From Gracilimonas sp965227215 (GTDB taxonomy: Bacteria > Bacteroidota > Rhodothermia > Balneolales > Balneolaceae), in assembly GCA_965227215.1 (NCBI GenBank), contig OZ245729.1, positions 744,001-808,000 on the forward strand: 64,000 bases of DNA, given 5' to 3'. This document shows positions 52,985 to 62,315 of the stretch, piece after piece. The number at the start of each line of letters is the position of its first letter. Position 1 is the first letter of the stretch. The notes beneath the pieces were generated by a model. That model was not told where the DNA came from, made no database searches, and saw nothing but the letters and a program-made list of their open reading frames with translations. The position numbers were made by a program, and so were the translations under genes.

Positions 52985-54622
52985 TTACTTAATCAGTGTC
53001 ATCTTTCGTGTTATAGCTACATTTCCACTGGTTAGACGATAGATATACAATCCGCTTGAGAGATTGCTTGCATTAAAGTTCAGAGTGTTTATTCCTGAGG
53101 AGAACATTTCTCTGTTTGCAAGTGTGGCAACTTCACGACCCAACATGTCATACACCTTCAGTGTTATCTGCTGCGCTTGAGGCAGCTTAAAGCTAATTTG
53201 CGTGGTTGGGTTGAATGGATTCGGATAGTTCTGGTTTAGAGAAACTGCATTTGGCACTTCAGCTACCGGTTCTTCTGTTTCTGTTACCACACCGCTACCC
53301 AGAAAGCCGTAAGCATCCAAAGCAGTCCAGCCTGCTGCCCAGTTGGTACCATCGAAGGCACCGACGTAATTTGTACTGTAGAACCAGCTGTCTCCCATCG
53401 ATCCCGCTGCTCCATAAACAGGACTTGTTGGAACAGGACGTGGATCTAAACCTCCATCTGTAGATCGACTGATACCAATCAGTTTTGGGTCGATCACTGA
53501 GTTTCCGTTTTCATTCAGCATGGTTACTTCATAATCGTTAGTAACAATATCCGCAATTGTTGACCCCGTACCGAAGTCGTAGAAGAAGCTGCTATTAATA
53601 TTTAGGGAATCAGCTTCCAGACGGGCTCTGGAATCAAAATCATTCACCCCATCCACGTCTTCTACACGCAGGGCGTTACCAGGATGATCTGTGAAAATAG
53701 AATTTGCGTAAAGAGCTCCGGTATTATCACGGAATTCCAGCATTTGTCCGGGGTCACCGGAAGGAGTAGAAGAAGAGCCGGGGCCAATGTAAGTAGCATT
53801 TGCAATTACCGGGTAAGCGAATGGTGTTCCGGTTTCATCACCACCGGCTCCGTCCATTTCGGCAGAACGACCTGCCTGATCGCTGTCCTGAATTACAAAC
53901 CAGAACTGGCCTTTTCCACGGAAGCCCTGATCCCAGTCAAAAGCATCATCATTGTTGAAAGCGGAAATCAGGTAGCGGGTGTTAACAGTGCCACCAAACC
54001 ACTCGTATCCGTCGTCGCCTGAGGCAAATGACTCAACGTATTCGATAGTTGTACCGGCACCGACTGCACCTAAAGTCAGCCCCTGGATTTCATTACCGGA
54101 ACTGGATCCAATATTGATACCCGTATGTCGGATTGAGACATATCGCAAAACACCGGAATTATCCATGTCATTATCTCCACCGTAACCTACCAATGCAGGG
54201 TCAGATGTAATCTCGTTTACCCCTTCGATCGTTGCTTCAACAGTGTTGTTCGTAGAAGCACGACCCAGGATTACAACACCGCCCCATTCCCCAACATCAT
54301 CTTTGGTTAAGTTGGCGTCATCTTCAGCAGTAAAGATAATGGGGTTATCCGCTGTTCCTTCGGCAAAGATTCTGGACCCTCGGGTAATGACCAATCCGGA
54401 AGCGTCAAGGTCTTGCCCGGCTGCTCCGCGAACGGTTGTTCCGGCTTCGATATAAAGATCTGCACCTTCAGTGACGAAAATCATTCCATCGAGCAGGTAC
54501 TCGTTATCGGAAGTCCATTCGGTGTCTTCCGTTATGTTAGAACTGACAGTCACTGTTGTCTGCGCCATCGCTAAAGCGGGAACAAATATCAGTGCTGCAA
54601 TAAGTAGCGTTACTTTTTTCAT
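52985..54622 (-). CDS. Secreted right-handed beta-helix-like protein with sorting domain, TonB-receptor partner
   Basis: 545 residues. A signal peptide (LLIAALIFVPALAMAQ) is followed by a Gly/Asn/Asp-rich body with recurrent strands and turns (GEWGGVVILGRAS, SGVLRYVSIRHTG, GLTLGAVGAGTTIEYVE, GDDGYEWFGGTVNTRYL, DDAFDWDQGFRGKGQFW). This is the pattern of a parallel beta helix. The last ~85 residues are a sorting domain (SLNQNYPNPFNPTTQISFKL, ending KKMTLIK). It lies 40 bp downstream of a TonB-dependent receptor gene on the same strand. Such pairs are frequent in marine Bacteroidota; the function is not settled, and a capture or binding role for the receptor's substrate is inferred. A strong terminator follows. 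Confidence 0.85.
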   Translation of the reverse strand: MKKVTLLIAALIFVPALAMAQTTVTVSSNITEDTEWTSDNEYLLDGMIFVTEGADLYIEAGTTVRGAAGQDLDASGLVITRGSRIFAEGTADNPIIFTAEDDANLTKDDVGEWGGVVILGRASTNNTVEATIEGVNEITSDPALVGYGGDNDMDNSGVLRYVSIRHTGINIGSSSGNEIQGLTLGAVGAGTTIEYVESFASGDDGYEWFGGTVNTRYLISAFNNDDAFDWDQGFRGKGQFWFVIQDSDQAGRSAEMDGAGGDETGTPFAYPVIANATYIGPGSSSTPSGDPGQMLEFRDNTGALYANSIFTDHPGNALRVEDVDGVNDFDSRARLEADSLNINSSFFYDFGTGSTIADIVTNDYEVTMLNENGNSVIDPKLIGISRSTDGGLDPRPVPTSPVYGAAGSMGDSWFYSTNYVGAFDGTNWAAGWTALDAYGFLGSGVVTETEEPVAEVPNAVSLNQNYPNPFNPTTQISFKLPQAQQITLKVYDMLGREVATLANREMFSSGINTLNFNASNLSSGLYIYRLTSGNVAITRKMTLIK

Positions 54623-54662
54623 TTGTACGTTTTGGTTATTTGGGATTTAAGTTAAAGCCTCT

Positions 54663-57530
54663 TTAAATCTTGTATTTGATGCCCAGAGAAAATGTACGCC
54701 CACGCTTATATCGCTGATAGAAATATTCGTCCCCATTAAAGAATTGTGACTGAATGATATACGGGTCCAGAATATTGCTCACCTTAAAGCTGAGCTCAAA
54801 ATGATCAGCGATAGTTTTATTAGAGGTGAAGTTGAGAGAGCCATACCCTCGTTCATAAATATCAGGGGTAGCACCCTCAGAGATTATCCCCAATCGGTCT
54901 CCAAAGTAGTTATAACTCACCGACGAGTTGAATTCGATGGCGGGGTTTGAATACCCTAAATCAAGATTAAATAGGAAGGGAGATTGTCCCTGCAGTTCCC
55001 TGGTATCTTCTGCATCTGGTTTTGCATTTCTAATAACAAGCAGTTCTAATTCCGGAATATCCACATAAGAGCGTACCAACGTATAGTTGGCAGCTAATGA
55101 AAAATGGCGCAGGGCTTCTGTAAGGAATCTCAGGTTTCTGCGAGCTTCGAGCTCGAGTCCGTACACGCGCCCTTCTTCAACGTTTTGAATGGACAGAGCG
55201 TCATTTCCGATATCTGTTCTGATTACCCGTTCCAGTGGATTCTTCATCTCCTTATAAAACCCGCTTACAGCCAGTATTTCACCCGGACCAGTGAATAATT
55301 CCCAGCGCAGATCATAATTCGTAATCATTGTACGCTTCAGGTTTTCATTCCCCTGAAATAATAATCCCCCTACAAAGTCAAAGGTGATATATGGTGCAAG
55401 CTCTCTGAAGGTGGGGCGTGCTACCGTTTTGGTGTAGGCTGCACGGATATTCATATTTTCAGTGACGCTAAAAATTCCGTTAACGGAAGGCAGGAAATCG
55501 GAATTGGAGATAGAACCGGCATCAAGCGAGGTATCCTGGCTTATCACTTCAATATCAGCCTGCTCGAACCGTACCCCTCCAATCAGTCTAAACCAATCAG
55601 TTACAGGTAATTCGGTCATCAGGTAAGCAGCTGATACCCTTCTCGTGGCGTCGTAATTACTTCTGGGAGTAGAAGCATTTTGAACATAATTGCCAAATTG
55701 TGGTCTACCGTTGTTGCTATATCCCAAGATTCCCAGTGAATCAAAGAAGGCATCCACATTTCCTTCCACATCGTTAAGTGTAAAGTTTCGGGTGTCTGTG
55801 TAGAAGTCGAACCGCTGTTCTCTGAAATCACGGTCAACATCCACAAGGTTACCACCGAGTTTGATATTACCGCCCCCTCCGTTAAATGAATTGAACGGAA
55901 TGGTCACGTCCACCCCAACCGATCGGTTCGACTCTTCCAGATTGCGATAGAATCGTCCGGGTCGCTGGAAGTTGTTCGTTGGGCTTGAATGTAGAATCGC
56001 CCCTGATGGAAAGGTATCCACTTGCGTGGTGAAGTAACGCAAATCAGGTTCATCCTGAATGTTAGTGGCATTGGATGCTTTCCATTCTATGGTAGTATTA
56101 AGGAAGTTCTCAAAATAACTCTTGCCACTTAACTGAAAGGACCTCAGACTTCGCTCGGTATATTTTACCACTCTGGTTTGGAAAAGTGCGTTGGGAATAT
56201 CGTACTGAAACCCCTCTAAGTAACGACCTGCCCCGGTACCACTTTGTGTTCTCAGAAAACGTGCAGACACTTTATGCGCATCAGAAAGTCGATAGGATAC
56301 TGTTGCCATTCCACCCCAATCCACAGTACGCTGGCCTTTTATGTCTGTCACATCGAGGCGCCGAAACAGTTGCTCCGAATCATAGAAATTCCCAACGAGG
56401 TCGTACCTGGATACAACTCCATCATTATAACCGGAATATCCCTGACTGTATGAGAAGCTGGCCGTATATCCGAGATCATTTCCTAAAAAGGGAACCTGAT
56501 TTCCTATGGATATCCCATAACTCTGGTCCATTACTCCGTACTGTTCCCGAGGGCGAAATTCGTTGTTGAAAGCCTTTGATAAACGATCCAGTGTTTCCGC
56601 TGCCTTCGGATCATTGCGGGTATCACGCAGGGTTGGAAATTCCTTTTCGCTTTTGATGAACTCTTGTACTTGTTTTGGGACCCCTCTTTTTCCACTGTCA
56701 AATCCTAAATAATCCGTGCTGCCAGGAGCGCCAATCACAAGGTCTGTGAACGTAGACTTAGTATTAAACCCCGTTGAAGCAGATGCCTGGAACGAGAATT
56801 GCTCCGGAAAATCCTTGGTTGCGATATCCACCAAGCCCCCACTAAAGTTACCCGGCTTATCCGGCGTAAAAGTTTTCAGAGTTACGATATTCTCCAAAAG
56901 ATTACTTGGAAAAATATCCAGCTGAAAAGACTTCCTGTTCGGATCTGCCGAAGGAAGTTCCGAACCATTTAGATGAGTACTGGTATAACGGTCACCCAGT
57001 CCCCGAATGAATACATACTTTCCATCCACCACTGAAGCCCCTACCACTTTCTTCAAGGCTCCGGCAGCATCCCCGCTTCCGCTGCTGGAGATACTTTCGG
57101 CAGAAATGGCATCGCTGAAAGAAATAGATTTCTGACGTTGACGCAGAAGTCCGGCTTCGTTATCCAGAATCGCTTCTGCTGTAATGATAACGTCTTCAAG
57201 CTCTTCCGTTTCAGGTTGTAGAGTTAGGTCAAGCCTGGTTGCCTGTCCTGCATTTACCTCAACGCCGGTAATAGTTTGCTTCTGGAAAGAAATGTAACTG
57301 ACTTCGAGAGTGTAGCTTCCCGGCTCAACATTTCTGATGGTATATTGGCCATCAATGTTTGTGGATGTACCAATGCTGGTTCCCTGAAGTACTACATTAA
57401 CTCCGATAAGAGTTTCGCCGGTTTCGGCATCTACAACGGTTCCTGTGACGGAACCGGTTTTTTGCGCTTTTAGGTTAACAGAAAAAGAAAGCGCAAAACA
57501 AACGAGTGCTGATAATATGCGTGTTTTCAC
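54663..57530 (-). CDS. TonB-dependent outer-membrane receptor with N-terminal regulatory domain
   Basis: 955 residues. Signal peptide about 1-22 (LVCFALSFSVNLKAQ). A CarboxypepD-reg-like beta domain follows (about 25-115: GSVTGTVVDAETGETLIGVNV, DGQYTIRNVEPGSYTLEVSY). Then comes the plug (about 130-260; VVDGKYVFIRGLGDRYTSTHLNG, NLLENIVTLKTFTPDKPGNFSGG). The 22-strand-type barrel ends in FSLGIKYKI. The regulatory domain is typical of Bacteroidota uptake receptors. The substrate is not evident. It forms an operon with the secreted beta-helix-like protein (40-bp gap). The ExbB/ExbD proteins encoded at 61010-63035 could energise it. No SusD-like partner is present. Confidence 0.93.
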   Translation of the reverse strand: MKTRILSALVCFALSFSVNLKAQKTGSVTGTVVDAETGETLIGVNVVLQGTSIGTSTNIDGQYTIRNVEPGSYTLEVSYISFQKQTITGVEVNAGQATRLDLTLQPETEELEDVIITAEAILDNEAGLLRQRQKSISFSDAISAESISSSGSGDAAGALKKVVGASVVDGKYVFIRGLGDRYTSTHLNGSELPSADPNRKSFQLDIFPSNLLENIVTLKTFTPDKPGNFSGGLVDIATKDFPEQFSFQASASTGFNTKSTFTDLVIGAPGSTDYLGFDSGKRGVPKQVQEFIKSEKEFPTLRDTRNDPKAAETLDRLSKAFNNEFRPREQYGVMDQSYGISIGNQVPFLGNDLGYTASFSYSQGYSGYNDGVVSRYDLVGNFYDSEQLFRRLDVTDIKGQRTVDWGGMATVSYRLSDAHKVSARFLRTQSGTGAGRYLEGFQYDIPNALFQTRVVKYTERSLRSFQLSGKSYFENFLNTTIEWKASNATNIQDEPDLRYFTTQVDTFPSGAILHSSPTNNFQRPGRFYRNLEESNRSVGVDVTIPFNSFNGGGGNIKLGGNLVDVDRDFREQRFDFYTDTRNFTLNDVEGNVDAFFDSLGILGYSNNGRPQFGNYVQNASTPRSNYDATRRVSAAYLMTELPVTDWFRLIGGVRFEQADIEVISQDTSLDAGSISNSDFLPSVNGIFSVTENMNIRAAYTKTVARPTFRELAPYITFDFVGGLLFQGNENLKRTMITNYDLRWELFTGPGEILAVSGFYKEMKNPLERVIRTDIGNDALSIQNVEEGRVYGLELEARRNLRFLTEALRHFSLAANYTLVRSYVDIPELELLVIRNAKPDAEDTRELQGQSPFLFNLDLGYSNPAIEFNSSVSYNYFGDRLGIISEGATPDIYERGYGSLNFTSNKTIADHFELSFKVSNILDPYIIQSQFFNGDEYFYQRYKRGRTFSLGIKYKI

Positions 57531-57659
57531 GAGTGCTGATATGTTTAGGTTTTGCTTTCATAATGCACTGCAAAACTAAACCTCAGCCTTTGCGCTACTG
57601 TTAAGGAGGGGTTATCCTTTGTTTACCTGTAGATTATCTCAATGTTAATAGCCGACCTG

Positions 57660-59780
57660 TCAGGCTTTGGATTCTTCGCTCTCTTTTTTATCTGAAGAAT
57701 CATCTGAGTTTTTTTCTGTCTCCTCACTTGTATCCTGAGTGTCTTCTGAATCCACTATTTCAGCATCTGCGACATCCGTTTCTTCGTCTTCGTCTTTCTG
57801 GACTCCATTTTTCTTGGAATCAGAAGAGCGTTCGAAAATTCCATCCGGATATTTACCATGAGGTCGATCACCCAATAGTTCACGAAGGGCATGATGATCA
57901 AGAACTTCTCTTTCAAGAAGGGCTTCCGCCAGTTTTTCGAGCTCATCCTCATGCTTTTTCAGCAACTCAATGGTACGTTCATGATTCAGGTCAATGATTC
58001 TGCGAACCTCTTTATCAATTTGCTCACTGGTTTGCTCCGAATATTTCTTATTAAATCCGTAGCTGTTTTCAGGATTCTGGGAATCTTTTAAAGATATATA
58101 ACCGAGTTTCTCACTCATACCGTACTCTGCAACCATAGCAAATGCCATGGTTGTAATACGCTCAAGATCGTTTTGTGCACCGGTAGAAATTCGGCCAAAG
58201 ATAATTTCCTCAGCAACTCGCCCACCAAGTAGCGCACAAATTTTGTCGTTCAATTCCTCAGTTGTCATCAGGAAGCGTTCTTCAAGGGGAGTCTGTAACG
58301 TATAACCCAATGCGGCTAACCCTCGCGGTACAATACTTACTTTTAACACCGGGTCGGTATGCTCCAGGAACCAGCCAACAATAGCGTGACCTGCCTCGTG
58401 ATACGCCACGATTTTTCGCTCGTCTGGACTAATCAATTTGTTCTTCCTTTCCAGACCGGCAATAACTTTCTCGATAGAATCCTGAAAGTCTTCCATCTCA
58501 ATGCTGCTCTTCTCACGCCGGGCAGCCAACAGGGCAGCCTCGTTACAAAGATTAGCCAGATCAGCACCGGCAAAACCCGGGGTTTGGGATGCCAATACTC
58601 TCAGATCGATGTTATCGGAAAGTTTTAATTTCTTGGTGTGAACCTTCAAAATTTCGACACGGCCGTTTAAATCCGGCTTATCAATCATAATTTGACGGTC
58701 AAATCGACCGGGACGTAATAACGCCGAGTCCAGAATATCCGGACGGTTGGTTGCTGCCATCAGGATCACCCCTTTATCGGAGTTGAATCCGTCCATTTCA
58801 CTAAGCAGCTGATTCAGGGTATTCTCGCGCTCGTCATTAGATCCCATAGCCATACCACGACCCCGGGTTCGACCAATAGAGTCAATCTCATCAATGAATA
58901 TGATACAAGGAGCTTTTTCTTTGGCTTGTTTGAACAAATCTCGAACACGAGCTGCACCCACTCCCACAAACATCTCCACAAAATCGGACCCGCTTAAGCT
59001 AAAGAAAGGCACGCTGGCCTCTCCTGCCGTTGCTTTAGCAAGCAATGTTTTACCGGTTCCGGGAGGCCCCACCAATAGCACACCTTTAGGCAGAACGCCA
59101 CCAAGCTTGGTAAACTTCTGTGGGTTTTTAAGGAACTCCACTACCTCTTCTACTTCGGCTTTTGCTTCCTGAAGCCCGGCCACATCTTCAAATGTAACCT
59201 TGGTTTCTTTTTGCTGATCGTAGAGTGATGCTTTGTTCTTTCCAATATTGAGAACCTGCTGTCCGGGATTCATCTTTCTGAAGATGAAAATCCAGATTAC
59301 AATTAACAGTGCAATCGGAATCAGCCACACAAAAATACCACTAAACCAGTCTTCTTCAATCCGAACATCATATTCCACAGCGTTAGCATCCAGCACGTCA
59401 CGAATTTCATCTCCACGCAGCATAGTGGTTCTGAACTTTCTAAAGTCTTCTACGCTCTCTGTTGCAAAAGGGAGATTGTTATTGTCGTCTTGTGCCGGCC
59501 GGGTAATAATTCCATCTGATATAGCTTTATCCGAATAGACCCCGGTTACATCCACACCATTGGTTATGGTAATTTCACTGACATACCCATTCTCAACATG
59601 TTCGAGAAATTTACTGTACTTAATTCTGTTCCCGGTATCAGGAGAAAAGAAAAGTACTTGTGCAAGAAGAAGTACAAAGAATAATACGAATATACTCCAG
59701 GTAGGAAATTTAGGGGAGTTACCGCCTTTTTTACCGCCTGGCTTAACTGATTTTTTTTGGTTTTGGTCTTTCTGCGCCAT
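57660..59780 (-). CDS. ftsH: Membrane AAA+ zinc metalloprotease FtsH
   Basis: 706 residues. A basic N-terminus is followed by a membrane helix (about 27-47), a periplasmic domain, and a second helix (about 148-169: WFSGIFVWLIPIALLIVIWIF). The AAA module carries Walker A GPPGTGKT, Walker B IIFIDEIDSIGR and the second region of homology (ATNRPDILDSALLRPGRFD). The protease zinc site is HEAGH in IVAYHEAGHAIVGWF. It degrades misfolded membrane proteins and short-lived regulators in the inner membrane. The C-terminal ~60 residues are strongly acidic (DEDEETDV, SEDTQDTSEETEKN). It is 126 bp downstream of thiL on the same strand. Confidence 0.98.
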   Translation of the reverse strand: MAQKDQNQKKSVKPGGKKGGNSPKFPTWSIFVLFFVLLLAQVLFFSPDTGNRIKYSKFLEHVENGYVSEITITNGVDVTGVYSDKAISDGIITRPAQDDNNNLPFATESVEDFRKFRTTMLRGDEIRDVLDANAVEYDVRIEEDWFSGIFVWLIPIALLIVIWIFIFRKMNPGQQVLNIGKNKASLYDQQKETKVTFEDVAGLQEAKAEVEEVVEFLKNPQKFTKLGGVLPKGVLLVGPPGTGKTLLAKATAGEASVPFFSLSGSDFVEMFVGVGAARVRDLFKQAKEKAPCIIFIDEIDSIGRTRGRGMAMGSNDERENTLNQLLSEMDGFNSDKGVILMAATNRPDILDSALLRPGRFDRQIMIDKPDLNGRVEILKVHTKKLKLSDNIDLRVLASQTPGFAGADLANLCNEAALLAARREKSSIEMEDFQDSIEKVIAGLERKNKLISPDERKIVAYHEAGHAIVGWFLEHTDPVLKVSIVPRGLAALGYTLQTPLEERFLMTTEELNDKICALLGGRVAEEIIFGRISTGAQNDLERITTMAFAMVAEYGMSEKLGYISLKDSQNPENSYGFNKKYSEQTSEQIDKEVRRIIDLNHERTIELLKKHEDELEKLAEALLEREVLDHHALRELLGDRPHGKYPDGIFERSSDSKKNGVQKDEDEETDVADAEIVDSEDTQDTSEETEKNSDDSSDKKESEESKA

Positions 59781-59906
59781 TAAAACAAACTTATAAAATT
59801 ATCTTAGACTGTAATATAACGAACCTTACACTCAGATGAGTTTACCGGATCGAATTATCTTTTTGAACCGAACTGACAGTTGGCAAAAAACGTGCCACTG
59901 ACGTTA

Positions 59907-60935
59907 TTATGACAAATCATCAAATGAGACTACATCGCCTTCTGCAGTCTGCATTTTCATGCCCTCTTCTTTGGGAACCATGCGCCCTATTACTACAAAG
60001 TCATTAAAATGATTCACGAACTCTTCTACTTTCTCTTCTGACAAGGTAAACATCAGTTCCAGATCTTCTCCTCCAAACAAGGCGTAACGGTCTACATCTT
60101 CCTGCATTTCGTCTGCCACCTGTCTGGTTTCGATCGCTATGGGCAAGGCCGCTTGGTAAATATAAGCTCCAAGATTCGAAGCCTCGGAAATGGCATTGAC
60201 TTCACTAACCAAACCTTTTGTAATATCGATCATTGAGGTGGGAATAAAGTTCTGCTCTCTTAACGTATCAATAAGGTCTTTTCTTGCTTCAGGTACCAAC
60301 TGTCTCTTTACCACAAACTGATAATCACCAAGCTCCGGCTGAACAGATTCGTCTCCGTGCTCCTCCCAGAATTTCTTTTCGCGCATTAGAATTCGAAGTC
60401 CGGCCAGGGCACCACCAAGATCTCCGGTTATACAGATAGCATCTCCTTCGTTTGCTCCTTTCCTATACGTAATGTGCTCTTCATCCACTTTACCATACAC
60501 GCTTATGGAAACTACGAGGTTGGCATGATTGGCTTTCATGTCGCCACCAACAACTTCCACCTCATGCACTTTACCGGCTGCATATATTCCCTGATATAAA
60601 TCCTCAATCATTTGGACCGACATCCGGTTAGGTACAGCAAGATTAACGAGCACTGCCTCAGGTTTGCCATTCATAGCATAAATATCGCTAACTCCGGCTG
60701 AGAATATCTTATAGCCAAGGTGATTAAAAGGAGTGTAAGTTGGATCAAAATCTACTCCCTCAACATAGGTATCACTGGAAAGGAGTGTCAGGTTACCACC
60801 CTCTTCCTTGATAACGGCAGCATCGTCTCCTATAGATTGCGTTACTTTCTCATTTTTGAAAGCATCATAGTTTGTAATCTTTTCAAGAAGCCCTTTGCTT
60901 CCGATGCTTTGTATCGTTTGAAATTCTTCGGACAT
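59907..60935 (-). CDS. thiL: Thiamine-monophosphate kinase
   Basis: 342 residues of the AIRS-kinase fold; it phosphorylates thiamine monophosphate to the active cofactor. IGDDAAVI (Mg/ATP site), SSDTYVEGVDFDPTYTP, GGDMKANHANLVVSISVYG, ITGDLGGALAGLRIL and SMIDITKGLVSEVNAI are the conserved blocks in order. The length matches the family. The terminator of the exbD operon lies upstream of it at 60954-60991, so thiL has its own promoter in the ~20-bp-to-70-bp gap or is read through. Confidence 0.95.
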   Translation of the reverse strand: MSEEFQTIQSIGSKGLLEKITNYDAFKNEKVTQSIGDDAAVIKEEGGNLTLLSSDTYVEGVDFDPTYTPFNHLGYKIFSAGVSDIYAMNGKPEAVLVNLAVPNRMSVQMIEDLYQGIYAAGKVHEVEVVGGDMKANHANLVVSISVYGKVDEEHITYRKGANEGDAICITGDLGGALAGLRILMREKKFWEEHGDESVQPELGDYQFVVKRQLVPEARKDLIDTLREQNFIPTSMIDITKGLVSEVNAISEASNLGAYIYQAALPIAIETRQVADEMQEDVDRYALFGGEDLELMFTLSEEKVEEFVNHFNDFVVIGRMVPKEEGMKMQTAEGDVVSFDDLS

Positions 60936-60953
60936 AAAACAGGAGGGTTAAAA

Positions 60954-60991
60954 TAAAAAAAGGCACCTGCACCATTGAGCACAGCTGCCTT
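60954..60991 (-). terminator. Terminator after the exbB/exbD operon
   Basis: On the minus strand the arms AAGGCAGCTGTGC and GTGCAGGTGCCTT pair over 13 positions with one mismatch and two G-T wobbles. They are followed by a run of at least six T. It begins 19 bases after the last exbD stop. Confidence 0.85.
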
Positions 60992-61009
60992 AATCTTTAA
61001 AAACTAAAA

Positions 61010-61456
61010 TTAAGGTTCGCGACGTGTAGAGTAGTTAATACGAAACGTGCTGGCCTGCTTCAATTCTTCCTGAACGTCGGTGAGAAGCCCAAACTCGGAG
61101 TTCTCATCCACACGCAGGGATACAATTAATTTAGGCTGTTCGCGAAGCTTGTCATACATCAGCGTTCTAATACCACCAATGTCTTCGACGATAGCGTCAT
61201 CGATCTGAACCTTATCTTCACCCAATTTATTACCCGGAAGTCGTTCCGGCCCGATATACACATAGGAAAGAAGTCGCTTTTGCTCAATCTTTTCAATGTT
61301 TTCGGCTTGGGTGAGGTTAACTCGAACCTTTAATGTTACTTCTCTCAATACGGTAGTTACCATAAAGAAGAAGAGTAACATAAATACAACATCCGGCATG
61401 GCGGAAGTAGGTACTTCCTGCTTACTGCCTGCATTCTTCTTTTTAAAATGAGCCAT
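61010..61456 (-). CDS. exbD: ExbD/TolR-family biopolymer transport protein (second copy)
   Basis: 148 residues. A cytoplasmic N-terminal part rich in Lys leads into one membrane helix (about 22-40, MPDVVFMLLFFFMVTTVL) carrying the conserved Asp at its cytoplasmic end, which forms the proton path with the ExbB stator. A periplasmic ExbD-like domain follows. It starts six bases after the first exbD gene and is last in a four-gene operon that ends in a strong terminator. Confidence 0.93.
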   Translation of the reverse strand: MAHFKKKNAGSKQEVPTSAMPDVVFMLLFFFMVTTVLREVTLKVRVNLTQAENIEKIEQKRLLSYVYIGPERLPGNKLGEDKVQIDDAIVEDIGGIRTLMYDKLREQPKLIVSLRVDENSEFGLLTDVQEELKQASTFRINYSTRREP

Positions 61457-61462
61457 GATAGA

Positions 61463-62005
61463 TTAGTCGTTAGGTTCTGCTATTGAGATTTTCTTTGGAT
61501 ACATATCCTTTATCTGCTCTTGCTGAGGGCTGTCTTCTTCGAGAGCACCGTATGGCACGCCATAGTTAGCTCTTGAAGCCTCGTCCCTGAGATCCTTGTA
61601 GGCACCCATCACCTCATCTAACATATCAACATAAATGCGGTATGGAGTTTCCCGTTGGGTTCTGATAGAGACAATCGCCAAGTCGGGAGTTTCTGCCAGA
61701 TTAGGATCTTGTGTTGGATTCTTAATGAACTCAATCAACCGGGCCTTAACTTCCCCAAGCTGATAGAATTCTTCATCCATCACAATTCGCCCTTCCTGAT
61801 TCACAAGAATATTCATCAGGTTTCTTTCCTTAATGGGAGGTGGTTCCACATCATCTTCCAATGGAGGAGGAAGCACCAACCCAATTCCGGTATCTACGTT
61901 AATCGTAGTTGTAACCAGAAAGAAGATCAGCAAGAGAAAAGCGATATCTGCCATGGAAGATCCATTGATCTCCGCACTTTCTCTTTTTCTTTTTTTAAGT
62001 AGCAT
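61463..62005 (-). CDS. exbD: ExbD/TolR-family biopolymer transport protein (first copy)
   Basis: 180 residues; basic N-terminus, membrane helix about 17-35 (SMADIAFLLLIFFLVTTT) with the conserved Asp in MADIAF, then a Pro-rich stretch (LVLPPPLEDDVEPPPIK) and the periplasmic domain. It lies 12 bases after the small membrane-protein gene and six before the second exbD. Together with ExbB it would convert proton motive force into TonB motion for the receptors of this genome. Confidence 0.93.
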   Translation of the reverse strand: MLLKKRKRESAEINGSSMADIAFLLLIFFLVTTTINVDTGIGLVLPPPLEDDVEPPPIKERNLMNILVNQEGRIVMDEEFYQLGEVKARLIEFIKNPTQDPNLAETPDLAIVSIRTQRETPYRIYVDMLDEVMGAYKDLRDEASRANYGVPYGALEEDSPQQEQIKDMYPKKISIAEPND

Positions 62006-62017
62006 ATTGCGTTCCTA

Positions 62018-62284
62018 CTAAAACTTAAATGTTCCGCGAAGTCCGGTCAGGACAATCGCTACAACCATACCAAGCATCATTAGAGCTGCTGTCATCACTC
62101 CGGCATCAGAAATTTCACCGGAAATTGCATATGCAATTCCAAAGACAACAAATGGGATGGCCATCATTCCAATCTTTTTGTAGTCCTGCTTGCCCATTAC
62201 AAGGCTTCGAATCCCGGCCCCGGCCATAGAGACCACACCGAGAACGATCAACCCAAGAGCAAGTCCGACACTAATTGCAACCAT
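62018..62284 (-). CDS. Small three-helix membrane protein in the exbB-exbD operon
   Basis: 88 residues, almost entirely hydrophobic: helices about 2-24 (GLALGLIVLGVVSMAGAGI), 38-54 (MMAIPFVVFGIAYAIS) and 59-82. It lies between exbB and exbD with gaps of 31 and 12 bases, so it is certainly in the operon. Similar short proteins are placed like this in Bacteroidota exb clusters; the role is not known and stator assembly is a guess. Confidence 0.8.
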   Translation of the reverse strand: MVAISVGLALGLIVLGVVSMAGAGIRSLVMGKQDYKKIGMMAIPFVVFGIAYAISGEISDAGVMTAALMMLGMVVAIVLTGLRGTFKF

Positions 62285-62315
62285 ATCTATATCCTTTTTA
62301 TTGTTTGGATTCTAA

